A stretch of DNA of 64,000 nucleotides, taken from assembly GCA_002102555.1 (NCBI GenBank), contig MCFL01000009.1:551489-615488 (forward strand), in the 5' to 3' direction. Numbering within the stretch: position 1 is the stretch's first letter; each line of letters begins with the position of its first letter. Source of the stretch: Catenaria anguillulae PL171 (Eukaryota; Blastocladiomycota; Blastocladiomycetes; Blastocladiales; Catenariaceae). Made by a program: the position numbers and the translations under genes. Positions 11,165 through 25,027 of the stretch are shown in pieces. The notes below the pieces were generated by a model that did no database searches, was not told the DNA's origin, and was given only the letters and a program-made list of their open reading frames with translations.

Positions 11165-12560
11165 TGACAGACCACTGTTCGGAGTACCTGGGAAGCCCTG
11201 AAGCGATTGCTCGACCTGAAGCCGGCCATCCTCCTTGCATCCCACCAAGTCAGTGATGCACGCCTTGAGTTGCTTGAAAAGCACCATTGGGAGTACTTTG
11301 GTTTGCGTCCTTTGCTTGCTTCATTTCCTGCCATTGATCGAGGTGCTCATTTCATTCTTCCGTCCACAGAGGAATTTGTTGAACTCCTTCGTCCATTTTG
11401 GGAATACACCCAAATCACTGCCGCTGGTGTCGGCACATGGACTTTGCCGTGGATCTTGCCATGATATGATGGCCTTGTGGACACGTTGGATGAGTTCGTC
11501 GCCTCCCGCTTGCATCTGTCCGACTTTGCCCAAGTTGATCAAGAACATGTGCTTGCCGCTCTCAAGCTCAAGCAGGCTCCAGCCGATTTTGCTGCCAACC
11601 TGTTGCTGGGTGATGACGCAGCTGGCTATGTTGTTGGAGAGGTTGATCAAGATGAGAAGGGAAGGAGGCCATGGCAGTTGAGGAAGATCTTGATGATGAG
11701 AGGGAAAAGGAAATTGAAAAGGCGTTTGGTGGTGCTCATGATTTGGAGAGCGATGAGGTTTCCGGGCACACGATATCATTGGTGGGCAAGATTCGGTCTT
11801 TGCACCGATCAGTGGGGACGATGATGTTGATGACGAGGATCAACTCATCTTTGATATGGTCGCGGTGCGGGACCGCGCGGAACAAAGTGTCCCTGGAGGC
11901 AAGGTTGCTCAGAGGATTGGCAGTACTGGTACAGTTTCCCTTGCCCAACTGACTGCCAAGCAAGCTGCCGCCATTGCAGCAATTGCTTGTTATGGGCTGG
12001 TCCTCAAGCACTTCAACAACACCAGCGACCTGCACAGTTTGTCAACATTGCTCGACCCGGAAACCCGTGGCCGTGAGACTGTCACGCGTTGGGTTAACGA
12101 CCAGGGATACTTTCAAGTATACCTGCAGGAACCGTGCGTTTGAGTGTTTGCCATTTGATTGCTCAGTCAGAAGGTATAGTTGCCTAAAGTTTTATGGATC
12201 GATGTGTAGGCTTGACCAGCGGGTTGCTGCCAACATGCCGGCGTCTACGGGGCCAAGTTCCAGCCCCAAGAAGGGCCTCAGCAGCTTGGCCATGGCGAAG
12301 GCAAATATTCTGGGCTCAGGCAGGAGCCAACCGACGCCAAAGCCTTCTGGTGTTTCCGCTGTGCGAGGCGAGCTGGTCTTGCATGAGACTGAGGCGCTCA
12401 GTGCGAGAGTTCTGGCCGAGGTAAGTGGAAAAGACGTGAATCCGTTTGACTTTTGGGTAAATGCAACGGGATCGGGTTCCACTGCTCTTCAATGTGGCTA
12501 AGGACCTGCTCCCGATTGCTGGGACTTCAACAGGGGTAGAGCGGATTTTCTAGATATGTG
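11165..12560 (+). pseudogene. Dead hAT-superfamily transposase, C-terminal half
   Basis: Conserved hAT text runs through three frames. It includes VRSTWEALKRLLDLKPAI near 11,185, a W-rich block (HHWEYFGLRPLL) near 11,280, an in-frame TGA at about 11,462 just before YDGLVDTLDEFV, and frame changes near 11,660 and 11,820. The dimerisation signature near the end reads FDFWVN ... LFNVAKDLLPIAGTSTGVER at 12,450-12,543, then TAG where a family member would continue with Ser. The BED finger and the first part of the DDE/RNase H-like core are missing, so it is 5'-truncated as well as frame-broken. Non-autonomous and immobile unless driven by another copy. Confidence 0.75.
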
Positions 12561-12669
12561 CTGAAAAAGCTGGCCATATTGTGTGAGGATGAGAAATGAT
12601 GTCTGTGCTGGAAACATCATGTAACTTGAGTCATGCTCAGTCTGTTTTTATAATGTCATTTTCAGAATA

Positions 12670-12880
12670 CAGAGCCAATACTGCACAAGGAACAAGGTTC
12701 AAATGCTAATACTCTGCTGACATCAGATTCATAAATACCAATGCTGCCTCAGTACAGGACTCAGAAATACTAATGCTGCCCACTCAAACACTGAAAATGA
12801 AAAACGGCGAAAAAAATTCCCAAAAAACCAATACTGGTCCTCACAAAGAAACAGGCAAAGGGCAGATACCAATACAGCCG
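12670..12880 (+). repeat. Subterminal repeats downstream of the hAT remnant
   Basis: AAATACCAATGCTGCC at 12,733-12,748 recurs as AAATACTAATGCTGCC at 12,765-12,780, 32 bp later. Shorter relatives CCAATACTG occur at about 12,675 and 12,829, and ATACCAATACAGCC at about 12,865. hAT elements often carry short repeats inside their ends that bind the transposase, so this is probably the right end of the element. I could not fix the terminal inverted repeat or the 8-bp duplication. Confidence 0.45.
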
Positions 12881-13478
12881 TATCGCTGGTTTTGAGCTTA
12901 TACTATGTTACAGGCAAATCCAGTATTCACGAGGTGGCAAGTCTAGCCGGGCGGGCAGTGTTCCGCGTACCCAACTTTTGTTTTCGTCCTTTCCACACTA
13001 TGAACGCATGCTTCCTCATTCAATATCTCTCGTCCTCGCTGCTCGCTTTGTTACGCCATTTTTACTCTGCATCTGGTTTCCCACGCACAATTGCGTCGCT
13101 CGATCCTGACCAAATGCCTTTTTGTCCATGTCCAAACCTGCATATTTGGGCGGCAACGGTGAAAAAGGCGCTTGCCGCGTGAGTTCGAAGCAGTTCACAG
13201 ACGATTGAGCTCGAGACCAAATGAACTCCAAGTGGCGCAAACTATTTGCTGTGTATCATGGAAGGAAGGAAAAAAGGAACTCAAACAAAGGCAGGACCGA
13301 GAGGTTTACAAACAGACAAGACAAAATGGGGGGGGGATGATAAATGATGGTGATGTGGACACACAAGCGACACAACCTGCTGGTGACTGAACGCAGGTAA
13401 ACCAGGAATCGAAAGAGCGAGAAGAGAAAAAAAATCAAAACAAGAAAGACGGAGAAAAGCAATCAAGCACAGCGCATC
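12881..13478. other. Intergenic / 3' flank of the RhoGEF gene
   Basis: No gene recognised. There is a G9 run near 13,330 and purine-rich sequence on the plus strand; the part nearest 13,478 is probably the 3' UTR of the minus-strand gene. Confidence 0.4.
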
Positions 13479-16400
13479 CTACTTCTTTTTGCCGCTGCTA
13501 CTCCCTCCTCCGCCAAACGAAATAGTCCACGACATTTTCCGCCTCGCGCTCGTGCCCGAATCCAAACCATCGAGCGACGCCGTCTCGGCCTCGTCACCAA
13601 TCCCATGCTCCAAATCGGGATTGGGCAAACTAATGGCCGAACTCATGCGCACCAACCCTTCACCGTCAGCACCGCCATTTGAAGAGCTAGATCCGCCAAG
13701 TCGGCGACCTGACAAACTCACGTTACTTCCACCGGCACTCGCCGATCCCGCCGTACCAGCCGGCGGCTCCTCCTCAATTGAAGTGCCCACGAGCATGCGG
13801 AACGTATCGAGTGACGACTCCGAGTGCGAGTACATGTTGCTCAAGTGGCCCCCCACGCGCGCAGCGTGCGGTGTAATGGCCGATGGGAGGCCGACAAGCG
13901 ACATGCCTTCGAGACTTGGATCCGACGCAGCGTCATCGGCGGCAACAATGGTCGAGTCGGCGACAGCAACCACCGTCATATCTGGCGACCCAGGCATGAG
14001 CGGCGGACTTGGGGCGTCGCCATCTTCGCCGTCCAACACGGCAAACGTCGAATACCGCGACGTGTCGTTCCCTAAATCGTCGGCCGCCATCTCGTCGGCA
14101 TCTTCACTGGATAAACCCAACACGGTCGTATCTTCGCCAATCCCATTGCCGAACGCGGTCCCGTCGACCAAGGTCAAGGACGCTAAACTTGCGCCAACCT
14201 GGCTCGCGAAATCCATGCCATTGCCATGACTTCCGCCCGATCCCGCCAACGAGGGCGTTGACATGGACGTTGGTCTTGAACTCACCTTGAGCGTGGTACT
14301 CGTGCGCTTGTTTGCAGCAGACGTGGACGCTGACCCATGCTCAAATGCGCTCGACGAAGGCGGTAACATGACGGGCCCTGTGGCCAATGGCGACGACGGC
14401 ATCGAATTTGCGGCCGATGCGCCGCCCATGGGCGATCCGCGCGACACGGGCGTGGTGATGCCCAACGCGTCTTGACCAGCACTTGCACCCGCACCAGGAC
14501 TGGATGCGCTCGTCGGCGTGCTGACTCCCACACCGCCACTGGACACGGGAATGGTGATTGGCGGCAGGGCTTGCGGCGACAGCGACGTGATGGGCACAGC
14601 GCCCGCCGTGCGCGGTAACGAAAACACACCGCCTTCTTGCACACGCTGATCCCTCGTGACACGAATCTTGTCCATGAGCGCCAGCATAAAACTCTGCCTG
14701 GCCTTTTCGTCGGTCATGTTGAGCACATACGACGACGGTAACGACGAGTCCTGTTGTTGGCCATTGGCACTGCCCAGCGATGCAAGCAACCGCCCGCCGC
14801 CGCCGCCCACGCCGCCAAACGCGCCAGCAAACCCACCACTACCACTTGGGTGCTTGGCAATAAGCGTATTGGATGCCGTTGACACACTGCCTTGCTCAAT
14901 CTCGAGCACAATCATGCTGCTGCCGCGCTCCTTGACAGTTAAATCCGCCAAGTCAATGAGCCGAATAAACTTGACCTTTTTCTTGTGCACCTTGGCCATG
15001 AGCAACAAGTCGCTCATCAGGTATAGCTTGAGTGCATGTTGCTTGCCGCCCGCCGCACTCACGAGCGCCGACAAGCCAACCATGGCCGCGGCCGACGACG
15101 CGCCCACGCCTGTCACCTCAGTGACATCCACCTCCAAAATCAGCCTGCGCGAGTACTTGATGACAATGGGCGGGCACCCTTCCACTTGCTTAAACATGGT
15201 AAACATGCGTGTCATTTCCTCTTCTTGCTGCTTGACCTGGTTGACTTGCGCAGCAATCTCGTTCATCATAGTGAGTGCGCTCGTCAACCCAGGTGCATCC
15301 GGGTGGTCCGGTGGCGTGTGTTTGCGGACGTCCTTGAGCAGCAACGGGTATCGCGTGGCGCGCTGGATGGGCAAGATGAGAAAATCTTGCAGTTGCTGGC
15401 GGTTCGTGTCGCGCGAGTGCTTGCACCGCTCGTTGAATTGCTTGAATTGGTCGTTGGACTCTTCGGCACGCCGCACCATGTTGAGTGCGTTGGAGTAGTT
15501 GTCGACAAACTTGAGAAACACGGCAAAGTCGTCGCGGTGCGCGAGAAACAGCGGCGATAGCTGCGAAGATTCATCGTCCCAATTGTCCATGACTTGTTGC
15601 AGCTCGGCCGCAAACGACGCACTAAAGTCCAGCAGCGCTTGGACGCCCGTGAACACGAGACGAATGAACACGGACGGCACCAGCTTTTGTTCCTCGAGTG
15701 GCGCCTTGAACTGGGTCAACAAAATGGACAAGGATTCGTGATACGAAAGTTCGGTTTCGTGCACCTCATTGGCCACGTACGACCGGAGCTCGAGCTGCTT
15801 GCGGCGCTTCTCTGGCGTCTCTGGCATGGCCACGGGCGGCGGCTGGTGTTGCGCAGGTGGCGCACCAGCGGCTTGCGAATCGCCGCCAATCAAGGTCGAG
15901 TTGGACGTGTCGATGCTCATGCGCGACGCATCGCCAACGTCTTCCCCGCCGCCGTCTGTACCAATCGTCGACGTGCTGTCCATCATGGAATCGTGCACGG
16001 GCTGGTGCGCTTCTGCACCACCACCACCTGCTGCGGCTGCACCCGCAGATACGCTCGGCGTGTATCCAGAATCCATGCTGTGCGTCCTGGACGCCTGCCT
16101 TGGCGGCTTGCCCTGTGCCTGCCCTGCGGCTGCCTCTCCCATCTGCGCTACCGACGTGCCGGCCTCCTCGGAAACGGCGCCCAACCCGGGCGCGGCGGCC
16201 ATGGGCGGCTGCGGCTGCATGGGCGCGTTTGCGGGGCGGCGGAGCGACGAATACCGTTTGTTGAGCATGCCCGGCTGCACCATGCGATGCTGCAACTGCT
16301 GCTGCGGCGTCGCAGGTAAATGCATGATGGTCTGCTGCGATTTGGGTCTGCGCAGAGACGCCGTGCGCCCGCCAACAAGTACTTGTTGCCGGTGGGCAAG

Positions 16401-18652
16401 GCTCGAGGCGCGCGAGGCAATTGTGTTTGGGTCGCCCGGGTGAATGGCGAGCGGTGGACCGCCCGGTGCACCTGGCGGCGCGACGCCGTGAGGAGGTGGG
16501 GGAGCGAGCTGTGCGCCCGGTGGAAGCAAGTGTGGCGGATGTTGAGGGTGGAATTGGGCAGGCGGAGGTTGAGGCTGGTAGGCTTGCCGATAGGGTGATG
16601 TTTGCGGATGTTGCTGTTGGCCAGGTGGGGGCAGATAATGCATGCCGGGTGGTGGCGGTTGCTGCTGCAAGTACGGCCCTGCACCCGGCGCAGGTGCTGG
16701 TGGGCGGTAACCCATTTGCTGCTGCTGAGGCGGCGGGCGCATGTACGGCGGTTGCTGGCCGGCCGCAATCATCATGGATGTTTGCCGATTGAGCCCTTGA
16801 GCACCGGCCGGTGGCGGCTGGTAGTATTGCTGTTGACCGGGGGCCGCATTAGGTCCCGGGCGCGGCGCGTATTGCATGGGGACACCAGGCGGGGGGCGGA
16901 CAAACGCGGCACCGGGTGGCGGGGCGGCATAGTGCTGGGGCGATCCGGGTCGAGGCGGGCCCATGTATTGCTGCTGAGGCTGACCGGGGTGCGGTGGAGC
17001 GATCGTGGGGCGGACAGAGGGGCGGCGTTGGTGCTGTTGTTGAAACTGCTGCGTTGCAGACATGGGCGATCCGGGACGCGGAGGCATCATTCCTTGTGAA
17101 GGCTGCGGCGGCGGTCGCATTTGCGGTGACCCTTGCTGCTGCTGCTGCGACGGCGGCGGCCTTGCAATCGCCTTCTGCTGCTGCTGCTGCTGCGCCATGA
17201 ACATGGTCGACGTCAAATGGCGCAAATTCCTGGGCCGGAAAAAGGCCTCCTCTGGCTCGGTATGTTCCAAGCTCGTGTACACTGGCTGATCTGGATCATC
17301 GTCATCACCGATACTCAGCAAATAGTAGACGCGCGGGTAGTGCGTTTGTGCGCACGAGAGCAAGAACCGGTTCGACAGCAAAAAGAGTTGCTCCGACTGC
17401 GGGATGGAATCGAAAAACTTGATGGACAGGACGTCATCCTTGAACTCGATGAGGTAAATGTCGCCGAAAATGGACTGGGCAAGGACCATGGGTGTGGGCG
17501 AGTTGGGAAGGCCGCTCACGCTCGTGTACGTGACAAGGTAGAGCTCGACATCGAGCGACAGGGATGGGTGGCGTGGAATGGGGACTGATTGCGGGGAGCG
17601 GCGTTCGTGCAGCCACTGGACAATGTTGCGTCGGCAGACGAGCACACCGCCGGGACCCGATGAGCCGGCCCCTCCACCGCTTGCGCCAGTGCCCGAGGTG
17701 TCACCAGGAACGGGAATGACGAGGTTCGACGAGGATTCGACGCGCGTGTCCCATCGGCGGAAGACTTGGTTCTGCTCCAAGTCGAGCTCATAGTACACGA
17801 GCATCTTCTCACCGAGCACAATGGTTTCTTCGCGTTGCTTTTCCGAGTTGAGGGCATTGAGCTGCGAAGCGGCAGCCGCAGCGGCAGCAGCCGACGAAGT
17901 TCCCGGTGACGACGAAGAGGTGGATGAGGGGCGGTGGTAAGCTTCGAGGCATGCAAAGACAGGGTTGCGCCATGACGATTCAACGGAAACAACCGAGTAG
18001 AGGACGGATCCAGGGATTGCGTCGACGGTGGGCAATGCCACGCTGAGCTTTGTTTCTGCCGGGTCGACGAGAATGTAGACGATTTTGCAGTCCTCGACGT
18101 TGCCGATGAGGACGCAGCGCGATTTCCAGTCGGATACCATGTTGCGGCCCCAGATGAGCCACGTGTGGAAGGTGGATTGGTAGCGCTCTTGATCGACGAG
18201 TTCAAATGTGACGTTTTGTGGGTTGTACTCGAGAATGAGGATGGCGCCACCTTCAAGAGCAGCAAGGATATAGTCTGGAAAAGGGGGGGGGGGGGCAAAC
18301 CGATGAGCGACTGACTGCTTCTTCATCAAAGTTGGAACGGTCGAATGAGCAAACCTTTGGGATTTGTTCCGATGCGTAGCCGCTCGAGGCCCTGAATGTT
18401 TGCGCCGAGGTAGCATTCAGCAATCTTGATGAGGGTAAAGGACTGGGGATCGATTTGGTAGAGCTGAATGTTGGCAGCGGCGTTGGTGGTGAGCAGCAGG
18501 GCTCCCCACTCGGATCCAGCAAAGAAGCCAGTGACGGCTCGGCGCTGGGCAATTGGGATGGAGCTGTCGAAGCCGGCGCCGGCGCCAAAGGAACCGGAAC
18601 CGGCGTGGCCGCCATGAGGCACGAGGCCGAGGCCGGACCCGGACGAGTGCAT
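13479..18652 (-). CDS. Chimeric protein: SF3B3/Rse1-like N-terminal propeller + Gln/Pro linker + RhoGEF (DH-PH)
   Basis: Two exons, 18,652-18,355 and 18,274-13,479; 1697 residues in one uninterrupted frame. The 80-bp intron has a C12 tract before its AG. Residues about 40-455 follow the first beta-propeller of spliceosome factor SF3B3/Rse1 block by block: DYILAALEGGAILILEYNP, then VYIL, NPVFACLEAYH, YYELDLEQNQV, GGVLVCRRN and GDDDD ... FFRPRNLRHL. The similarity stops there; the remaining ~750 residues of SF3B3 are absent. A Gln/Pro-rich linker runs from 457 to about 910. It is followed by a DH domain (about 920-1125: EVHETELSYHESL ... LILPIQRATRYPLLLKDV), a PH domain (about 1130-1310) and a Ser-rich tail. 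DH-PH predicts nucleotide exchange on a Rho GTPase. Met457 (17,204) could start a separate RhoGEF-only product. The 18,652 ATG is the first in frame near the propeller. Confidence 0.8.
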
Positions 18653-19153
18653 GTCGACGTCAAGGTATCGGGCGAGCGACGTCGGATATTGCGCGAACGG
18701 GTGGGTAAGGTGGGCGTAGCCAAAAGTGAAAGTGGCAACGGGAGAAGGGCACGCGGGCGCAGAGTGCAGTGCAGTGGGATGAACTGGGCGGTTCTTCCGT
18801 CTTGGGAGCGAGTAGAGGCGGAGTGCGGCTAGTCCATGAGGGTATTGTCCATGGGATGAATCGATGGGTGCGGCAATCGCAGTGAACTCTGTGCCTTGCC
18901 CAAGTATTTACATTCATACATACATGTGTAGGTAAAGGTGGCTGCGGCGGTATTTGCCGGCGATTCTCACGTGGATATTCAAAAGGTGCCATGTGCGTGC
19001 GTGGGCGCCGGATCGGCGTGCCTCGTGCCTTCCCCCTTCTCGAACACTCGCAGAATGCTCGAAGAGCCCTCTTGGACCCTCTCCTCTCATTCAGGATCCC
19101 CTGACTTGCATTGGTACCGCAAAGATCACAACATATTTAAATAGTATGTAAAC
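18653..19153. other. Divergent promoter region (RhoGEF / GPN GTPase)
   Basis: A 501-bp head-to-head spacer. There is an AT-rich TATTTAAATA at 19,133-19,142, too close to the GPN ATG to be an ordinary TATA box. Otherwise no site recognised. Confidence 0.4.
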
Positions 19154-20365
19154 ATGAATATCATAATGAATTCAAAGCCAATGTCCATGTCCATGTCCAA
19201 AAGTCACAACAAGCAGCCGTTCGGCCAGCTCGTTATTGGCCCGCCCGGATCGGGCAAGTCGACCTACTCGAGGGCCCTCAAGCACGCCTTCACACAACTC
19301 GGCAGGCCCACCGTTCTCGTCAATCTGGACCCAGCCAACGACTCGACCGACTCGAACGACTCGACAAACACAAGTATTGACATTGACATTGACATTGCCC
19401 ACTTGATCTCGCTCCAAGACGCCATGGACGAGTTTGGCCTCGGCCCTAACGGTGCTCTCGTCTACTGCCTCGAGTACTTGGCCGCCAACCTCGATTGGCT
19501 GCGCCATCAGCTCGCCCCACACCTCGACCAGGGCTCCTACTTCCTCTTTGACTTGCCCGGACAAGTCGAGCTCTTCTCGCACCACTCGGCCATTCAGTCC
19601 ATCATCCACTTGCTCACCTCCCGCTCAGCAAACATCAACATGCGCCTGACAGTCGTCCAGCTCATGGATGCCCATCACTTGCTGTCGCCATCCTCGACGC
19701 TCTCAAACTACAAGTACCTTTCAGCCGTGCTCTTTGTGCTCCAGTCCATGATGCATCTCGAGCTCCCACAAGTCAACTTGCTGTCCAAAATCGACCTGGC
19801 CGCATCGCAAGCACACGCCTACGGCCACTCGCTCCCTTTACGGCTTTCGGCGTACACGCACCCAGACGACATCCACTTGCTCCTTCCATCAACACCACCA
19901 GACGACACCTCGTCTTCATCATCACCCTTGTCGTCCAAACTCAACAAGCTCAACAAGGAACTCGCAGACTTTATTTCGGACTATGCCCTCGTCGAATTCC
20001 TGCCATTTGCAGTCACGGACCCTATGTGCTTGCAAGCAGCCATTACACTTGTTGACAAGGCGTCCGGGTACGCCTATGGCGCCATTGCAGGCGACGTGAG
20101 CGTGGCCGCCCTCATTGACGAGGTGGTCGAAAAGTATGATGCCGAGTTGCGGCACCACACCAGCCAGTTGGATGCCGACGAGCACGAGCACGATTTTGGG
20201 TCCGAGGGCGTCAGTGCACAGCCTGGTATGGAGCATTTGGATCAGGACATGTTTGACCGGTGGAATCGGTTGCAGAGGGAGGTGGCCGTGGGCAAGAGCG
20301 GTGGAGCATCGACTGGGACGATTGACAAGGTTGGGGTCAAGGATATTATGGAGCGGTTAGTTTGA
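19154..20365 (+). CDS. GPN2: GPN-loop GTPase (GPN2-like)
   Basis: Intronless, 403 residues. The G1 loop GPPGSGKST is at residues 29-37, the family-defining GPN insertion (LGPNGALVYCLEYL) near 97, and DLPGQVELF serves as the G3 motif. GPN GTPases dimerise through the GPN loop and act in assembly and nuclear import of RNA polymerase II; the size and C-terminal region suit GPN2. Two short simple-repeat expansions are coded: MSMSMS at the N-terminus (ATGTCC repeat near 19,182) and IDIDIDID (GACATT repeat near 19,380). A Ser-rich insert lies near residue 250. A shorter start at Met10 or later is possible, since conservation begins at about residue 23. Confidence 0.9.
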   Translation: MNIIMNSKPMSMSMSKSHNKQPFGQLVIGPPGSGKSTYSRALKHAFTQLGRPTVLVNLDPANDSTDSNDSTNTSIDIDIDIAHLISLQDAMDEFGLGPNGALVYCLEYLAANLDWLRHQLAPHLDQGSYFLFDLPGQVELFSHHSAIQSIIHLLTSRSANINMRLTVVQLMDAHHLLSPSSTLSNYKYLSAVLFVLQSMMHLELPQVNLLSKIDLAASQAHAYGHSLPLRLSAYTHPDDIHLLLPSTPPDDTSSSSSPLSSKLNKLNKELADFISDYALVEFLPFAVTDPMCLQAAITLVDKASGYAYGAIAGDVSVAALIDEVVEKYDAELRHHTSQLDADEHEHDFGSEGVSAQPGMEHLDQDMFDRWNRLQREVAVGKSGGASTGTIDKVGVKDIMERLV

Positions 20366-20587
20366 ATGCGTGTGTATAAACAACGAAATCAATCTGTATT
20401 TGTCTAAGGAGCCCTTGCTCAGGATTGTTGGTCAAGGCAACCACATGAACGGTAAATTGTCGACTAGCCAAGCTACTACGGACAAGGAAAGGAACCAAAG
20501 TACGAGTATGACATGACAGGGGTAGAAAAAAAAAACTTAAAGGAATCCAGTCCAGAAAAGTTGAGCAGCATCTCTTTCCCAACATCT

Positions 20588-22634
20588 TCACCGCTGGCCA
20601 ACAAAATGCTCCGAACCAACCGACTGCACATCACACGCCTCGCCCTTGACGATCCACCCGCCCATGATGCCCATCCCGCCTGCGGCCCTTGCCTCGTCTG
20701 CGTCCATGCCATACTCACACTCGCCATTCTCCACAATGACTGCATCCCGCAACTCGCCATCCGTCATTGCACTTGTATCACCCACGCCCACGAGCGCGCT
20801 CGACATGGGATGATTCACAATGACCCAATCTCCGCCCGCCACTGGTGCCGATGCGCGCGACCAAGGCGACGACGCCGACGACGACGCCGACGACGACGCC
20901 GACGACGACGTTGCTGACGTTGGTGCAGGGGACCCGTGCACTGTGCGATTCAGTTGCATGTCCCTGAGCGACGTGACGCTGGGCAGTTGGCCCCAGACCA
21001 CGTCTGCGCCCGTCGATGGGTGCTTGCGATCCACCGACACGGCGTCCGTCAGCATGGTCCGTTGGCCATTATTGCAGGCGGCCGTGCACGACGTGCAGGG
21101 TTGAGTGACATGGTACCCGATGCAGTTGCCACTAAGTCCACGCACAAGCACGTGTGAGGCTCAGTCAACGCGGATGGATCAATCAAAACACATTGAGACA
21201 AACATACCATCCAAGGCAAGCAATATCACGGATATGACACTTGCAATTGACCGTCACATACGTGTCATTGACGAGCGCCACCGCGCCCTTGAGCGGCAAG
21301 TCGGTCGAAAACAGCTCGACGCGCGTGTCAGCCAGCAGAACCGCCTTCATGGCGCGGTTGCTCACGAGCCGGTGGCAGTGCCTGCACGCCAAATGGCATA
21401 CGGGCTTGGTTCTGAACTGCGGGTGGGTTTGCGCGGGCGAAATTACTGGTGGGGGTGAGGTGTTTGAGGAACCCAGGGAGGATGAGGACGTCGACGAGCC
21501 GCGGTTGAATGTGGCGTTGGTCAATGTGGAGAGCGGAACCGCAGGTGTGCGCGAAAATGCCGCGGTCGTGGAAGAAGCGGGTGCCGGTACTGGTCGTGCC
21601 AGTGGGAATGACGGGTGCGCGAGCGGTTGCGTCCGCTGGAGCGCGTTGGGCGGCGCAGACGTGTTTGCTCCAGACGCGTTCGGTTGCTGGCTGACGATTT
21701 CTGAACCACGGCTAAACGCTGCCGTCGCGGCTGCGGCTGCGGCTGCGGCATACTGATCCGCGGCCGCGGCCGCAGATATGCCCGTGAGCGGGAACGTTGT
21801 GCGGTTCGGGTGACCAAAGGGCAGCAACGATGTCCAGTGAATGATTTGAGTCGGCGGCGTAACGGCTTGGGATTCGCGGATCGGCTCAAACGACAAGGAG
21901 GATGAGACGGTTGTGCTGCTTGGCAGAGTACTTGAAGACGGCGGAGCTTGTGCAAAGACGGCATTGGCCTGCTCTTGGGCAGTGACAATGGACGCGGCGT
22001 ACGCCGCAGCAGCATTGGCTGCGGCAGACGAAAGTCGAGAACCAAATGCAGACGACGACGAGGAGGGTGTTTGGCGGTTGATTGTGCTAGCTTCGTCGAC
22101 GGCTGATGCGTTGGGCGCGGACACGGGCGAGCTCGACCCATTGGACGACGATGACGATGCGGCCACAGACAATGGAAACCGCATCCTGCGTCGGCGGTAC
22201 AGCGGCGGCGTGGGTGGAGCTCCTGTAACAGCTCTTGAAGACGCAGCGGAGTTTGAAGAACTTGCATTGTAGCTGGTAGACGCACTGGCCGGGGCCAGTG
22301 AAAACGTGAGTGTGCTATTGCTTGTGCTTGCTCTGTCGACCAACGTCGAATCGCCAACAAACATTGGGGTTACGTCCATTGCGAACGGTGACGATGACGT
22401 AGTGACCAGCGATGTTGCGGAATCGATGCGGCCAAAGCTAAACCGTGGGGAAGGTGTCATGGGAGTCCTTGGTTCCTCAATCAATAAGGTTGCTGAACTA
22501 TCGGCATTGGTAGCAGTGGTGGAAGGAGTCGATGGTGAAGGAAGTCCGTTGTATGTCGACGGCTGTTGCGACCGTTGTGAGCCTCGGCGTGATTGGCCAA
22601 GAGTGTGGTTGTTGTTAGGCGTCCTGGACGACAT
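20588..22634 (-). CDS. FAM72-family protein with long low-complexity N-terminal extension
   Basis: Two exons, 22,634-21,208 and 21,131-20,588; 656 residues. The conserved core starts near residue 405: paired cysteines (CHLACRHCHRLV), MKAVLLADT, LFSTDLP, KCHIRDIACLGC across the intron, then CIGYHVTQPCTSCTAACNNG. This order is the FAM72 signature; the CxxC pairs imply metal binding. FAM72 proteins are usually about 150 residues, so the ~400-residue Ser/Ala/Thr/Pro N-terminus and the C-terminal tail (with a Ser/Ala microsatellite near 20,870-20,910) are exceptional. The ATG at 22,634 is the first in frame. In animals FAM72A antagonises the uracil glycosylase UNG2; fungal function is unknown. Confidence 0.8.

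Positions 22635-25027
<2,393 letters not shown>

Noticed and set aside
15594-16598. Plus-strand Arg/Cys-rich frames opposite the Gln/Pro linker of the RhoGEF
   Set aside because: They are the antisense of CAG/CCG-rich repeats; typical artefact.
13479-18652. Reading the N-terminal propeller as a CNH (citron) domain of an ordinary Rom2-like RhoGEF
   Set aside because: CNH lies C-terminal to DH-PH in that family, and the specific block order here follows SF3B3/Rse1. A formal profile comparison is still needed.
20860-20915. GAC trinucleotide array as a regulatory repeat or CRISPR-like array
   Set aside because: It is a coding microsatellite (Ser/Ala) within the FAM72-like gene; no spacers. No CRISPR array exists in the window.
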